57,593 nucleotides of DNA. It comes from Chersky-840 sp035532735 (GTDB lineage Bacteria > Actinomycetota > Acidimicrobiia > Acidimicrobiales > UBA8190). Position 1 is the first letter of the stretch. Each line of letters begins with the position of its first letter. A program made the position numbers and the translations under genes. Positions 16,439 to 25,025 of the stretch are shown piece after piece. The notes under the pieces were generated by a model. The model was not told where the DNA came from. It did no database searches and was given only the letters and a program-made list of their open reading frames with translations. The stretch lies in NCBI GenBank assembly GCA_035532735.1, contig DATKQM010000019.1, positions 1-57,593 on the forward strand, in the 5' to 3' direction.

Positions 16439-16972
16439 TCAACCCAATGTTCTGATGGGATCGTGCCCATCCCAACCTTGTGCCGCCTCACGGACCATGG
16501 TCGTCATCCACATCGTGGTGGCGTTGAGCTCCATGACCTCGACAACCGTGGCGGGCATGCCTCGAGCGTCGAGATAGGCGAACTTCGCTATGCCTCCCCC
16601 GGTTCCGTGGTGCACAACGGGCCAGCCCGCGGCTGTGGCGGCGGCCATGGTCGCGTCGAAGTCCTCACTCCAGAATGCGACATGGTGGAATCCCGTTCCA
16701 CCACCGTCGGTGAACTCCTTGTAGATGCTCGGGGACTCGTCTTCTTGTTGAATCAACTCGATCTGCAACGGGCCGGAGTTGGCGAAGGCAATGGACACGA
16801 CCGGCGCCGTGGCCTGGCCCCGGTACTCACTGTCGACCTGGCGAAACGACGGTAGGACCATCCACGGACCGATCCCGATGCTCAACCACCTCTCGATCCC
16901 GTCACGGAGGTCAGAGACGATGTAGGCGTTCTGGCGAATGGGGCCTGGGAACATCGATGTCCGGCTGCTCAT
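16439..16972 (-). CDS. VOC (glyoxalase/epimerase-like) protein
   Basis: 177 aa, one VOC domain pair: PIRQNAYIVSDLRDGIERW, IGPWMVLPSF, IELIQQEDESPSIYKEF, GTGFHHVAFWSEDFDATM and a late ATVVEVMELN. Putative metal residues are in QNAYIV, GFHHVAF and VVEVMEL, resembling methylmalonyl-CoA epimerase-like members. First gene of the five-gene operon. The ATG at 16972 has no good ribosome-binding site, so the start may lie a few codons further in. It may act on a hydroxy-acid or ring intermediate; substrate unknown. Confidence 0.87.
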   Translation of the reverse strand: MSSRTSMFPGPIRQNAYIVSDLRDGIERWLSIGIGPWMVLPSFRQVDSEYRGQATAPVVSIAFANSGPLQIELIQQEDESPSIYKEFTDGGGTGFHHVAFWSEDFDATMAAATAAGWPVVHHGTGGGIAKFAYLDARGMPATVVEVMELNATTMWMTTMVREAAQGWDGHDPIRTLG

Positions 16973-17033
16973 GAGGAGGTCCCGTGTGGGCTGTCACTCT
17001 CGGGCCGCCGAGACCGGCTTCGACGATCGCCAG

Positions 17034-18161
17034 TCACTGGTGCTGTCGGTAGGTGATCTCGAAGCCCTTGAACTGCCCTGTAGAGGGAGCGCCGAGCCCC
17101 GCACCACTCCGATCGATCCCGAGCCCGCTCCGCAGTTCGGCCACGGTGTAGTACTGCACGATCGGCCAGAATCGCTGCGGAGCGATGTCCTTGGCCGCGC
17201 AACCACTGTTGGCGAGCTTGGCAAGTTGCGGACTGATCAAATGGACCGACTCGGCGAATCCAACGAGGCCCCCGACGCCGCTACGGATCGACGTGCAGAT
17301 GTCGGTGTAAGTGTCGTGACCCTCGCCGGAGATCTCCACGAACTTCGTCGGCCCCCGGAATGTCTTGAACTCGTGGGTGAGTGTGGCCGGTGTGAGGGCG
17401 ATGTCACCCAGGGCACCGATGATCATCGCAGGCTTCTTCGAGGGTGTGCCGGTGGGCCCGACAGGGGCCCAGCCCACCGCCACGTCGACGCGAGAGTCCT
17501 TCAACGCGTCGAAGGCCGTCTGACCCCCGGCCGAGTGGCCAACCGCAGCAATCTTGTGCGAGTTGGCAACGCCGTAGAGCGACGAGGAGCGATTCGCCGA
17601 TGCCGCTTCGGTGGCAGCCAGTGAGGAGAACATCGTCTGGAGATCCTTGGCCGGAGTACTCGCCACGTCAGGATGGCTGGCCTGGGCCAAGAGCCCGCGC
17701 TCGAGGTAGTCGGCAGAGACCACCACGAAACCCCACGACGCGATCCCCGTGAGCAGGTTCGAGTAGTACAGCCGAGAAGCACCGAACCCGTGGCTGAAGA
17801 GCACGATTGGGAACGGCCCGTGGGTAGACCCCGGCGCGTCAACATGGGCGTCGACGACGATCGTGCTGTCGTATTTCGGCGGCACGATGGCTCGCAGCGC
17901 ATCGGGAAGGGGGGCCTCGAGGTCGTAGCTGAAGCGAGGATGGCCGCCGAGCTTTGACGCGTCTGCCGGATAGAACACTGTTGCCAGTCGCTCACCGAGC
18001 GTCGACCCCGTGCTGCCGAGGTCGAGCGTGGTCGCACCCACCGAGTAGGGGCCCATATGGGCGAAGTCGGGCGGTGAGGCCTTGGCGGTTGTCGAGCAAC
18101 CTGTCGCCACCAGCGCCAGGGCCACCGTCACCATTGTCGCCAACACATATGCGCGTCGCAT
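17034..18161 (-). CDS. Secreted lipoprotein alpha/beta hydrolase (chlorophyllase/PAF-acetylhydrolase-like)
   Basis: 375 aa from ATG 18161 (GGGAGAAG just upstream). Lipoprotein signal with lipobox LVATGC at Cys22. Alpha/beta-hydrolase core: PIVLFSHGFGASRLYYSNL with the oxyanion HGFG, nucleophile elbow GHSAGG with Ser210, PAMIIGALGDIALTP near the acid strand and ISGEGHDTYTD supplying the His. Four Cys in the C-terminal half may form disulfides. Likely an exported esterase or lipase. It lies 61 nt upstream of the VOC operon on the same strand and could be cotranscribed. Confidence 0.87.
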   Translation of the reverse strand: MRRAYVLATMVTVALALVATGCSTTAKASPPDFAHMGPYSVGATTLDLGSTGSTLGERLATVFYPADASKLGGHPRFSYDLEAPLPDALRAIVPPKYDSTIVVDAHVDAPGSTHGPFPIVLFSHGFGASRLYYSNLLTGIASWGFVVVSADYLERGLLAQASHPDVASTPAKDLQTMFSSLAATEAASANRSSSLYGVANSHKIAAVGHSAGGQTAFDALKDSRVDVAVGWAPVGPTGTPSKKPAMIIGALGDIALTPATLTHEFKTFRGPTKFVEISGEGHDTYTDICTSIRSGVGGLVGFAESVHLISPQLAKLANSGCAAKDIAPQRFWPIVQYYTVAELRSGLGIDRSGAGLGAPSTGQFKGFEITYRQHQ

Positions 18162-18253
18162 CTTCTCCCAACCGCTCAGCCCACTCCGCCCCCGGGTGGT
18201 CACAAACACTATGGGAAACTCCCCGAAGGCGCCCCTCTGGCAAGCTTGCCGCG

Positions 18254-18553
18254 ATGAAGAGCCGCATCATGTACGTCGAACTGAAGACGGGATTCGACAA
18301 CGACGGGCCGGCATGGATCGGGCGCGTTCAGATCTCCAAGACCGGCCACACCCTCTATTACCGTGACAAGACCCTCCGGCGCATTCCCGGGGGCGGCATC
18401 CTGGGCAACCACGAGGACGTCGAGAACGGCGACGAATACTGGGTGTCGGGAGTCAAGCGAAATCGGGCGAACCGACCCTGGGCCGGAACGGGGCCGGTGG
18501 TCATCGATGAGGACGTTCGAGAAGACTACGAACGGCTCATCGGGCGAGCCTGA
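18254..18553 (+). CDS. Small conserved protein of unknown function
   Basis: 99 aa, starts MKSRIMYVELKTG. Then AWIGRVQISKTGHTLYYRDK, ENGDEYWVSGVKRNRANRPW and VVIDEDVREDYERLIG. This short beta-rich protein is widespread in bacteria and is often mislabelled as 1-deoxyxylulose-5-phosphate synthase; it has no relation to that enzyme. No catalytic motif is known to me. Its own ATG has no strong ribosome-binding site. Confidence 0.8.
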   Translation: MKSRIMYVELKTGFDNDGPAWIGRVQISKTGHTLYYRDKTLRRIPGGGILGNHEDVENGDEYWVSGVKRNRANRPWAGTGPVVIDEDVREDYERLIGRA

Positions 18554-18600
18554 ACGCCTCGCACCGGGACTCGGCCCTGCTGCGACCGAACTTGGCTCGC

Positions 18601-18860
18601 TCAGGCCTGCGAGGCTGTACGACGGACCTCTTGAACGAGCCAGCTATTGCCGTCGGGGTCGCTGAAGTCGAAAAATGAGTTGTAGTCGCCACGGTGGGGA
18701 TCGGTGCCTGCGCTTTTTTGCCAGACTCGACATGGCAAATCTCGCTCACATCTGTCCCGCCACCAACCAATTCTCCCCGGGCCGCATCGATGTTATCCCC
18801 GACGAGGTGCAAGCCTTTGACCGAGCCAGAAGCTCTGCACGAGAGATCCTCCTTGGCGTC
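18601..18860 (-). pseudogene. Decayed VOC-family gene
   Basis: One minus-strand frame gives SVKGLHLVGDNIDAARGELV and GTDVSEICHVESGK. After a shift near 18715 another gives GTDPHRGDYNSFFDFSDPDG and NSWLVQEVRR to a TGA at 18601. Joined, this is the C-terminal half of a common VOC protein (HLVVxDIDAARxEL ... FxDPDGNxWLLQE). The N-terminal half is not readable in any frame. It sits beside an intact VOC gene. Confidence 0.7.
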
Positions 18861-18959
18861 ACCGTGACTCGGCTGACAACCGGGATCGCTGTGATTGGCC
18901 ATGCCATGGTGCGAACTGGGTCTTGCCATCGACAACCACGCCGTTCGCAGCAAGCCTTG

Positions 18960-19739
18960 TTACTGATTGGGTGTGCGCAACCTGAACTGTGAACCCGCAG
19001 GGTCCACCACGGTAGCCAAGCGGCCGTACGGAGTGTCCTGAGCATCCTCGACGACCGAGCCGCCGAGAGCCTTGACCTTCGCGACAGTGGCGTCGGCATC
19101 GTCAACTTCCCAGTAGATCGCCCAGTATGCAGCGCCGCCTTCTGGGAGGAAGGCTGACGCGTCCATGATCCCGGCCAGCTCGCCCTCGTCGTCGGGATCG
19201 CGCATCACCGTGTAGCGGAACTCGTCGCTGTCGCCGATGGTGTTGGTCTCCCAGCGAAATACCGAGCGGTAGAAAGCGACAGCGGACGTGTGATCTCCCG
19301 TGTGCAACTCGAACCAGCTCGGCGCGCCGTGCTCGTTGAGGATCGTGAACCCTTCAAAGGTCCCCGGCTGCCAGGCACCGAGATGAGCTCCTGTCGGGTC
19401 GATGAGCACGGACTGGATTCCGAGGTCGGCCACCGCCATGGCCGGTGAAATGACCTGGGCACCTTCGGCCTCGGCCATGAGGAGCGTCTTGGTGATGTCG
19501 TCGGTGTTCAGATAGATCTTCCAGGTGTTGTCCGCACGCATGTCGCCCATGTCACCCATGGCGCCCGCCGTGGCCACGCCGTTACGGGTGAACATGAAGT
19601 ACCCGCCGAATTCCGGATCTGGCGCCTCGGCCTCCCAGCCGAAGAGGTCGCCGTAGAACCTGCGACTGCCTTCGACGTCAGATGTCCAGAGATCGGTCCA
19701 GCACGGTGATCCGATAGGGGCCTTGTCACGAGTAGGCAT
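18960..19739 (-). CDS. Two-domain VOC family protein
   Basis: 259 aa with two VOC halves. First: IGSPCWTDLWTSDVEGSRRF, YGDLFGWEAEAPD, FMFTRNGVATAGAMGDM, VLIDPTGAHLGAWQPG. Second: GAPSWFELHTGDHTSAVAF, YRSVFRWETNTIG, AYWAIYWEVDDADATVAKVK, ATVVDPAGSQFRLR. This matches the actinobacterial family related to mycobacterial Cfp30B. Metal use and substrate are unknown. Divergent from the GH31 gene with a 135-nt shared promoter region. Confidence 0.9.
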   Translation of the reverse strand: MPTRDKAPIGSPCWTDLWTSDVEGSRRFYGDLFGWEAEAPDPEFGGYFMFTRNGVATAGAMGDMGDMRADNTWKIYLNTDDITKTLLMAEAEGAQVISPAMAVADLGIQSVLIDPTGAHLGAWQPGTFEGFTILNEHGAPSWFELHTGDHTSAVAFYRSVFRWETNTIGDSDEFRYTVMRDPDDEGELAGIMDASAFLPEGGAAYWAIYWEVDDADATVAKVKALGGSVVEDAQDTPYGRLATVVDPAGSQFRLRTPNQ

Positions 19740-19874
19740 CGATGCTCCTTGTCGTCCGGTGGATCATTCAACTACTTCCACGGGCCCCGCACACGACGGG
19801 TCCGATCCTCGGGTACGACGTGGCGCGACCGGCGGCGGGCGCCCTTCTGATCGCACGATGACGGTACAGGTAGA

Positions 19875-22832
19875 GTGCCGCCGTGTGAGGAGGCCTCCAG
19901 GCCAAGGCGCTCGAGGCCTGCGGTGAGGAGCCGCCGTGTCCCGGTCCTGGTGGCGACGGGGTTGAGCACCATCGCCGTGGTGTTGGTGGCGACCGCGTCA
20001 GGGTCATCGGGGGTACCGCGGAGCGACGCCACTCCTGTGAATCTCTCCACATCGGTTGACATGGCCGACGCCATGGCGCATCAGTCAGCCATCGTTCGTT
20101 CCGGCAACGCCCGCATCGAGGTCCTCGGCCCGACCCTCCTTCGCCTCGAGTACTCGAACTCGGGAGTTTTCGAGAACAGCCCCACGGTCAACGCCCTCGA
20201 TCGTCGGATGTCGGTGCCGAGGTACACCACTGGGGAATCGGGCGGTTGGCTCACTCTCCGCACCAGCCAGGCTGAGCTCCGTTACAAGGTGGGTTCGGGG
20301 CCCTTCACGGCGGCCAACACCTCGTTGCGCTTCACCAACGGCACCAAACCTGTCACGGTGCATCCCACGTGGGACTGGGAATGTCCCTTCGGCCAAGCCT
20401 GCCAGGCGGGTGCGGCGGTGCTCCGGGGCGGGGCGACGCTCAGGTTCAACCAGAGCGGGTACCTCAGTAGCGCCGGCTACATCGGTGATCTCGCACGTAC
20501 AGGTTCCAGCGCGACCTGGGCCGTACTGGGCGCACCAGCGCGACGCTCAGAGGTATCGATCCGCTACTCGAACGCGGTGGGCAGCGGTACCCGGGCGCTC
20601 CCCGTCGACCTGGTGATCAACGGGCATCTGCGGCCCACACTTTCGGCGCCAGGGACCACGAGCTCTGATCCGTGGTCCACTCTCACGACCACGGTGCCCT
20701 TGAAAGCGGGGTCCAACTCGATCGAGGTGCGCTGTGGCTCGGCCCACGGCTGCGACCTGGACCTCGACACCCTGGCGGTAGGCCCTGCGGGCACTCCTGT
20801 GGCGGGCCCGGGGCCGGTGGATCCACTGGGCGGGTGGGTCCGGGGCTTCGACACCTTCACCTACGAGCCGGCCCAACCCTGTGCACCGGGCACCGCCGGC
20901 GCAACATGTCAGAACTCATTCGAGCCGTTACACGCCGACGGGCTGCTCGACCGCGCCGGCTGGCGCCTCCTCGACGACACCCACAGTGCGGTATGGACGC
21001 CACAAGGTTGGATCCAGCCGCGTCGAGCAAACGGGGACATCGAAGACGGCTATCTGTTCGCCTACGGCCACAATTACACTGGGGCTCTCCGCACATTTGC
21101 CCGGTTGACGGGATCGGCGCCAATGCTCCCCCGCAATGCCTTCGGGGTGTGGTACTCGGACTACACGCCCTATACGAGCTCGTACATCGAGGACTCGCTC
21201 TACCGCGCCTTTCAAGACGACGATGTGCCTCTGGACACTCTGTCTCTCGACACCGATTGGAAATCGCCGAACAATTGGGACGGATGGGAATGGAACAGCG
21301 CACTATTCCCTCACCCGACCTCGTTCTTGCAGTGGGCGCGTTCCAAAGGCATCGATGTCACCTTGAACATTCACTCGAGCATTGCCGTCGATGACCCAAA
21401 GGTTGCCACCGCCCAGCGAATTGCCGGACGGGCGCTACCCAAGACGAGCTGCCAAGCGGGCATCTGCAAGGTGTGGGACTGGAGCTCGATCCCCCAGGCA
21501 GAGTCCAACTTTGCGCTTCAGCAGAGCTTTGAGAGACAGGGCATATCCTTCTGGTGGCTGGACTGGTGCTGCGACGCATCGACGGTGTCGATGCGGGGGG
21601 TGACCCCTGACGCGTGGATCGGCCATCTCTACGCCCAGGAGATGGTGAACCGGGGGCAGCGGGGCTTCGTCCTGGCGCGCGTGGGTTCGTCCAACGGCAA
21701 CCCTCAGCGCGAATACCCGGCCGGACCGTGGTCCGACCACACCTCGGCGATCGCCTTTACCGGGGACGCCTGGGGAACGTGGAACACACTCGCCCAAGAG
21801 GTCGCGCTCACGCCCGACGAGGCGACCATCGGCGAGCCCTACGTCAGCGACGACATCGGTAGTTTTCTGGGAGCGCCACCGGGCCAGGCCCTCGATGATG
21901 CCGACCTGTATGACCGTTGGGTACAGCTCGGGGCCTTCCAGCCCATCTTGCGACTGCACTCGAACAACGCCGATCGGTTGCCCTGGCAATACCCCCAGCC
22001 GGTTCGGGGCATCACCGAGACGTTTCTGCGGCTGCGCGAATCTCTGATCCCCTACTCCTACACGCTTGCCGCCCAGGCGCACACCGACGGCCTGCCCATG
22101 GCGCAACCGCTCTATCTCGACTACCCGGAGATTGCCGCCGCCTACATACATCCCGAGGAGTACCTCTACGGGGAAGACATGTTGGTCGCACCCGTGACGT
22201 CGCCGGGAGATGGAGCGGCCACCACGGTGTGGATCCCGCCGGGACGTTGGACCGACTACTTCACCGGCGCCACCTTCACTGGTCCGTCGACCGTCACCAT
22301 GTCGGTTCCCCTGAGCCGGATGCCCGTCTTCGTGCGAGCCGGCGGGGTCATCCCCGAACAGTCGTCGACCAAGTCATCGGCGTCCGACACCCACATGGTC
22401 CTCGACGTGTTCCCGGGCTCCGACGGGGCGTTCAGCCTCTACTCCGACAGCGGTTCGGGACTCGGCTACACCAAGGGCCAGTACACGCGCACAGCGGTCA
22501 CCGACGACATCGGATCTCGGGGCTCCACGGGCGCCACGACTTCAGGTCGCGTGATCATCGGCCCGGCCCGGGGCCACTACCCCGGGGAACCCACCGCGGT
22601 GGGCTACCGGCTCGAGCTCGTCGATCTGACCCAGCCCTCCCAGGTCACGCTGAACGGACACCCGGTCACGGCGCAGACATCTGGATCGGGGGGAGCCGGT
22701 TGGTATTACCAAGCGGCGACGGCCACGGTGGTGGTCAACACGCCGTCGCTGCCGAGCAACCGGGCGATCACGATCGGCGTGGAGGGAACCCAGCTCGTCG
22801 ACCGCCCCGAACCATCGGCACCCGCATCCTGA
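19875..22832 (+). CDS. Secreted GH31 glycoside hydrolase with inserted CBM-like domain
   Basis: 985 aa. N-terminal signal: VRSRRVPVLVATGLSTIAVV; the GTG at 19923 would give a cleaner signal than the GTG at 19875. Order: GH31 N-terminal beta domain (about 75-165), an inserted beta domain (about 168-310; RGGATLRFNQSGYLSSAGYI, VSIRYSN, LKAGSNSIEVRC) that looks like CBM35/CBM6, then the GH31 barrel: LDTDWKSPNNWDGWEW, nucleophile Asp563 in WWLDW, acid/base Asp631 in FTGDAWGTW, LRLHSNN, then the C-terminal beta domains. Retaining exo-alpha-glycosidase; glucosidase or xylosidase specificity not decidable. It acts outside the cell. Confidence 0.9.
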   Translation: MPPCEEASRPRRSRPAVRSRRVPVLVATGLSTIAVVLVATASGSSGVPRSDATPVNLSTSVDMADAMAHQSAIVRSGNARIEVLGPTLLRLEYSNSGVFENSPTVNALDRRMSVPRYTTGESGGWLTLRTSQAELRYKVGSGPFTAANTSLRFTNGTKPVTVHPTWDWECPFGQACQAGAAVLRGGATLRFNQSGYLSSAGYIGDLARTGSSATWAVLGAPARRSEVSIRYSNAVGSGTRALPVDLVINGHLRPTLSAPGTTSSDPWSTLTTTVPLKAGSNSIEVRCGSAHGCDLDLDTLAVGPAGTPVAGPGPVDPLGGWVRGFDTFTYEPAQPCAPGTAGATCQNSFEPLHADGLLDRAGWRLLDDTHSAVWTPQGWIQPRRANGDIEDGYLFAYGHNYTGALRTFARLTGSAPMLPRNAFGVWYSDYTPYTSSYIEDSLYRAFQDDDVPLDTLSLDTDWKSPNNWDGWEWNSALFPHPTSFLQWARSKGIDVTLNIHSSIAVDDPKVATAQRIAGRALPKTSCQAGICKVWDWSSIPQAESNFALQQSFERQGISFWWLDWCCDASTVSMRGVTPDAWIGHLYAQEMVNRGQRGFVLARVGSSNGNPQREYPAGPWSDHTSAIAFTGDAWGTWNTLAQEVALTPDEATIGEPYVSDDIGSFLGAPPGQALDDADLYDRWVQLGAFQPILRLHSNNADRLPWQYPQPVRGITETFLRLRESLIPYSYTLAAQAHTDGLPMAQPLYLDYPEIAAAYIHPEEYLYGEDMLVAPVTSPGDGAATTVWIPPGRWTDYFTGATFTGPSTVTMSVPLSRMPVFVRAGGVIPEQSSTKSSASDTHMVLDVFPGSDGAFSLYSDSGSGLGYTKGQYTRTAVTDDIGSRGSTGATTSGRVIIGPARGHYPGEPTAVGYRLELVDLTQPSQVTLNGHPVTAQTSGSGGAGWYYQAATATVVVNTPSLPSNRAITIGVEGTQLVDRPEPSAPAS

Positions 22833-22982
22833 ACGGACCGGTGAGGTTGAGCCAGTGCGCCCCCGGGGGACGACAGCCGCAACCGAGCGTTCATGGGCAT
22901 GTCACGTCGTGGTGACCATCGGGCCGTAGAACGTGGATCGAGTCCGGCGAGCCGGCCCGATCAAGGCCCCGAGGGAACCGCC

Positions 22983-24001
22983 ATGAGCGCAACGAACGGA
23001 AAGGTCACGGCCACCTTTCAACTGATGGAGGGCTCCGAGGGCGTCCAGTACCGGTTTTTCACCATTCACGGCTACCGACGTGCCTTCCTGTCCGCCGGTC
23101 AGGGCCCTCCGCTGCTGCTCATCCACGGCATCGGCGACTCGTCGAGTATTGGCTCCCGGTGGTGGAGTCGTTTGCAACCGACCACACCGTGATCGCTCCA
23201 GACCTCCTTGGGCACGGGCTCTCCGACAAGCCTCGGGCCGACTACTCCATCGCCGCGTACGCCAACGGGATGAGAGATCTCCTGTCAGTACTCGAGATCG
23301 ACCGGGTAGCACTCGTGGGGCACTCGCTCGGTGGTGGTGTCGCCGCCCAATTCGCGTACACCTATCCCGAGCGCTGCGAGCGCCTCGTCCTCGTGGGAAC
23401 AGGCGGGATCGCACGAAGCGTGAGCCTCTTGCTTCGACTGGCTGCGCTCCCCAACGCCGATCTGCTCATGCCCACATTCGGGTCTCCGGTGTTCAAGGTC
23501 AGCGCCCGCCTCGCCGCGCACATATTGCGACTCCTGGGCACAGACCTCGGGCGCGACACCGAGGAGATCCTGAAGGTCTTCGACTCGTTGCCCGACTCCG
23601 CCTCCCGCCGGGCCATTCTCCGCACGCTGCGGTCACGAGTCGATTGGCGGGGCCAGGTCATCACGATGCTGGACCGGGCCTATCTGACCGGCGGCATGCC
23701 CACGTTGTTGTTGTGGGGCGCCCATGATGCCATCATCCCGGTCGACCATGCCTAGGTGGCGGCGGCATCAATGCCCGGCAGCCGACTCGAGGTCTTCGAG
23801 GACGCCGGACACTTCCCGCATCATTCCGACCCGGACCGCTTCACCGCCGTCGTCCGCTCCTTTCTCGACGACACGGCCCCTTTGAGCTTCGAACCGGATC
23901 TCTGGCGCGACAGGCTCCGTCGAGGACAGCCCGTGCAAGCGGTCCAGAGGACCGGCAATGCCGACGGGGCCCTCTCCGGGAGCGTGCGCAGCGGTACCTG
24001 A
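22983..24001 (+). pseudogene. Alpha/beta hydrolase gene, frameshift plus in-frame stop
   Basis: Starts ATG 22983. Frame 1 reads YRRAFLSAGQGPPLLLIHGI and GDSS, then shifts near 23145. The second frame gives VVESFATDHTVIAPDLLGHG, nucleophile elbow VALVGHSLGGG, MPTLLLWGAHDAIIP with the acid residue, then TAG at 23753-23755. The same frame goes on with RLEVFEDAGHFPHHSDPDRF, holding the catalytic His, to TGA. All catalytic parts are still readable, so the decay is recent. The truncated product would lack the catalytic His. Confidence 0.85.
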
Positions 24002-24188
24002 CTGACGCGCCCAGCCTGCCCGGGCGGAGCGACATCGACGAGCCAAGGTGGCTAGCACCCCATTCCCGTTTGCGATTGGCATCGTCACTACTATTCCCGT
24101 TAATGCAGGGGGCTGCGGTGGGGTGTGGCGGGAAGGCACATGATTTCGTTTCGCCTCGGCGGCGCGGGCAATGCGTCACACCTGAATC

Positions 24189-25025
24189 GTGGTGAGCGCG
24201 CCCCCCGCCCTGTCGAGAGGTGAAAGCAAGACACTTCGCGTCGACGAACTTTGTGTGGGATTCGACGGGGTCGTGGCCCTCGACCAGGTCTCGATGTCTG
24301 CGACCCAAGGTGAGATCGTCGGGGTCATCGGGCCCAATGGTGCCGGGAAGACTACCCTGTTCAATGTCATCTGCGGTTTCGTACGCGCTGACTCGGGAGT
24401 CATCACCTATGACGGGTCCTCGTTGCTCGAGCATCACCATGCTCATGATCTGACCCGGCTCGGGATCGCCCGGACTCTGCAGGGCGTCGGGCTCTGTGTC
24501 GGTCTGAGCGTCATCGAGAACGTGATGGTCGGTTCCCAGAGCGCGCTGCGCAGCGACTTCGGGTCCGCCATGTTCGGCCTGTGGCGGTCGAGCAGGGAGG
24601 AGCGACAGCTGGCCGAGCGCGCCGGTCAGCTGCTCGAGGAGCTGGGCATATCCGCATACGCTCGTCAGTTCCCCGCCATGCTGCCCTATTCCATTCAGAA
24701 GCGCACAGCACTGGCTCGTGGCCTCATCGCCCAACCAAGCCTGCTCATGCTCGACGAGCCGGCCAGCGGACTGTCGAACGACGAGATGGACGAGCTGGGG
24801 ACCGTCATCCGGGGCTTGAGTCCGCGCATGGGCGTGCTGCTCGTCGAGCACCACATGGACCTCGTGATGTCGGTCTGCGACCGAATCGTCGTGCTGAATT
24901 TCGGTCAGGTGATCGCCGACGGCACTCCTGAAGCGGTCCGGTCGAACGCAGAGGTGGCCACTGCCTACCTCGGAGACGAGGTTCACGATTCCCTCACCCC
25001 ACCTGGGACGTCCGGGCATGCTTGA
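24189..25025 (+). CDS. livG: Branched-chain amino acid-type ABC transporter ATPase LivG
   Basis: 278 aa. Walker A GPNGAGKTT, Q-loop ARTLQG, signature LPYSIQKRTALARGL, Walker B LLMLDEPASGLS, switch His in LLVEHHMDLV. The signature's usual Gly (LPYGxQKR) is Ser here. GTG start (two in tandem at 24189/24192). Its end overlaps livF by 8 nt. It powers import by LivH/LivM of the ligand bound by the lipoprotein at 27751; as with most such clusters the ligand may be an amino acid, amide, urea or aromatic acid and cannot be told from sequence. Confidence 0.92.
   Translation: MVSAPPALSRGESKTLRVDELCVGFDGVVALDQVSMSATQGEIVGVIGPNGAGKTTLFNVICGFVRADSGVITYDGSSLLEHHHAHDLTRLGIARTLQGVGLCVGLSVIENVMVGSQSALRSDFGSAMFGLWRSSREERQLAERAGQLLEELGISAYARQFPAMLPYSIQKRTALARGLIAQPSLLMLDEPASGLSNDEMDELGTVIRGLSPRMGVLLVEHHMDLVMSVCDRIVVLNFGQVIADGTPEAVRSNAEVATAYLGDEVHDSLTPPGTSGHA

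Noticed and set aside
18254..18553. 1-deoxyxylulose-5-phosphate synthase
   Set aside because: This label is often attached to the family, but at 99 aa with no thiamine-diphosphate motif it cannot be that enzyme.
23753..23755. In-frame TAG in the hydrolase as a recoded codon (pyrrolysine or readthrough)
   Set aside because: The same gene also has a frameshift upstream and no recoding element or related genes are seen, so decay explains it better.
23841..25019. 392-aa minus-strand frame
   Set aside because: Antisense to livG; composition typical of shadow frames.
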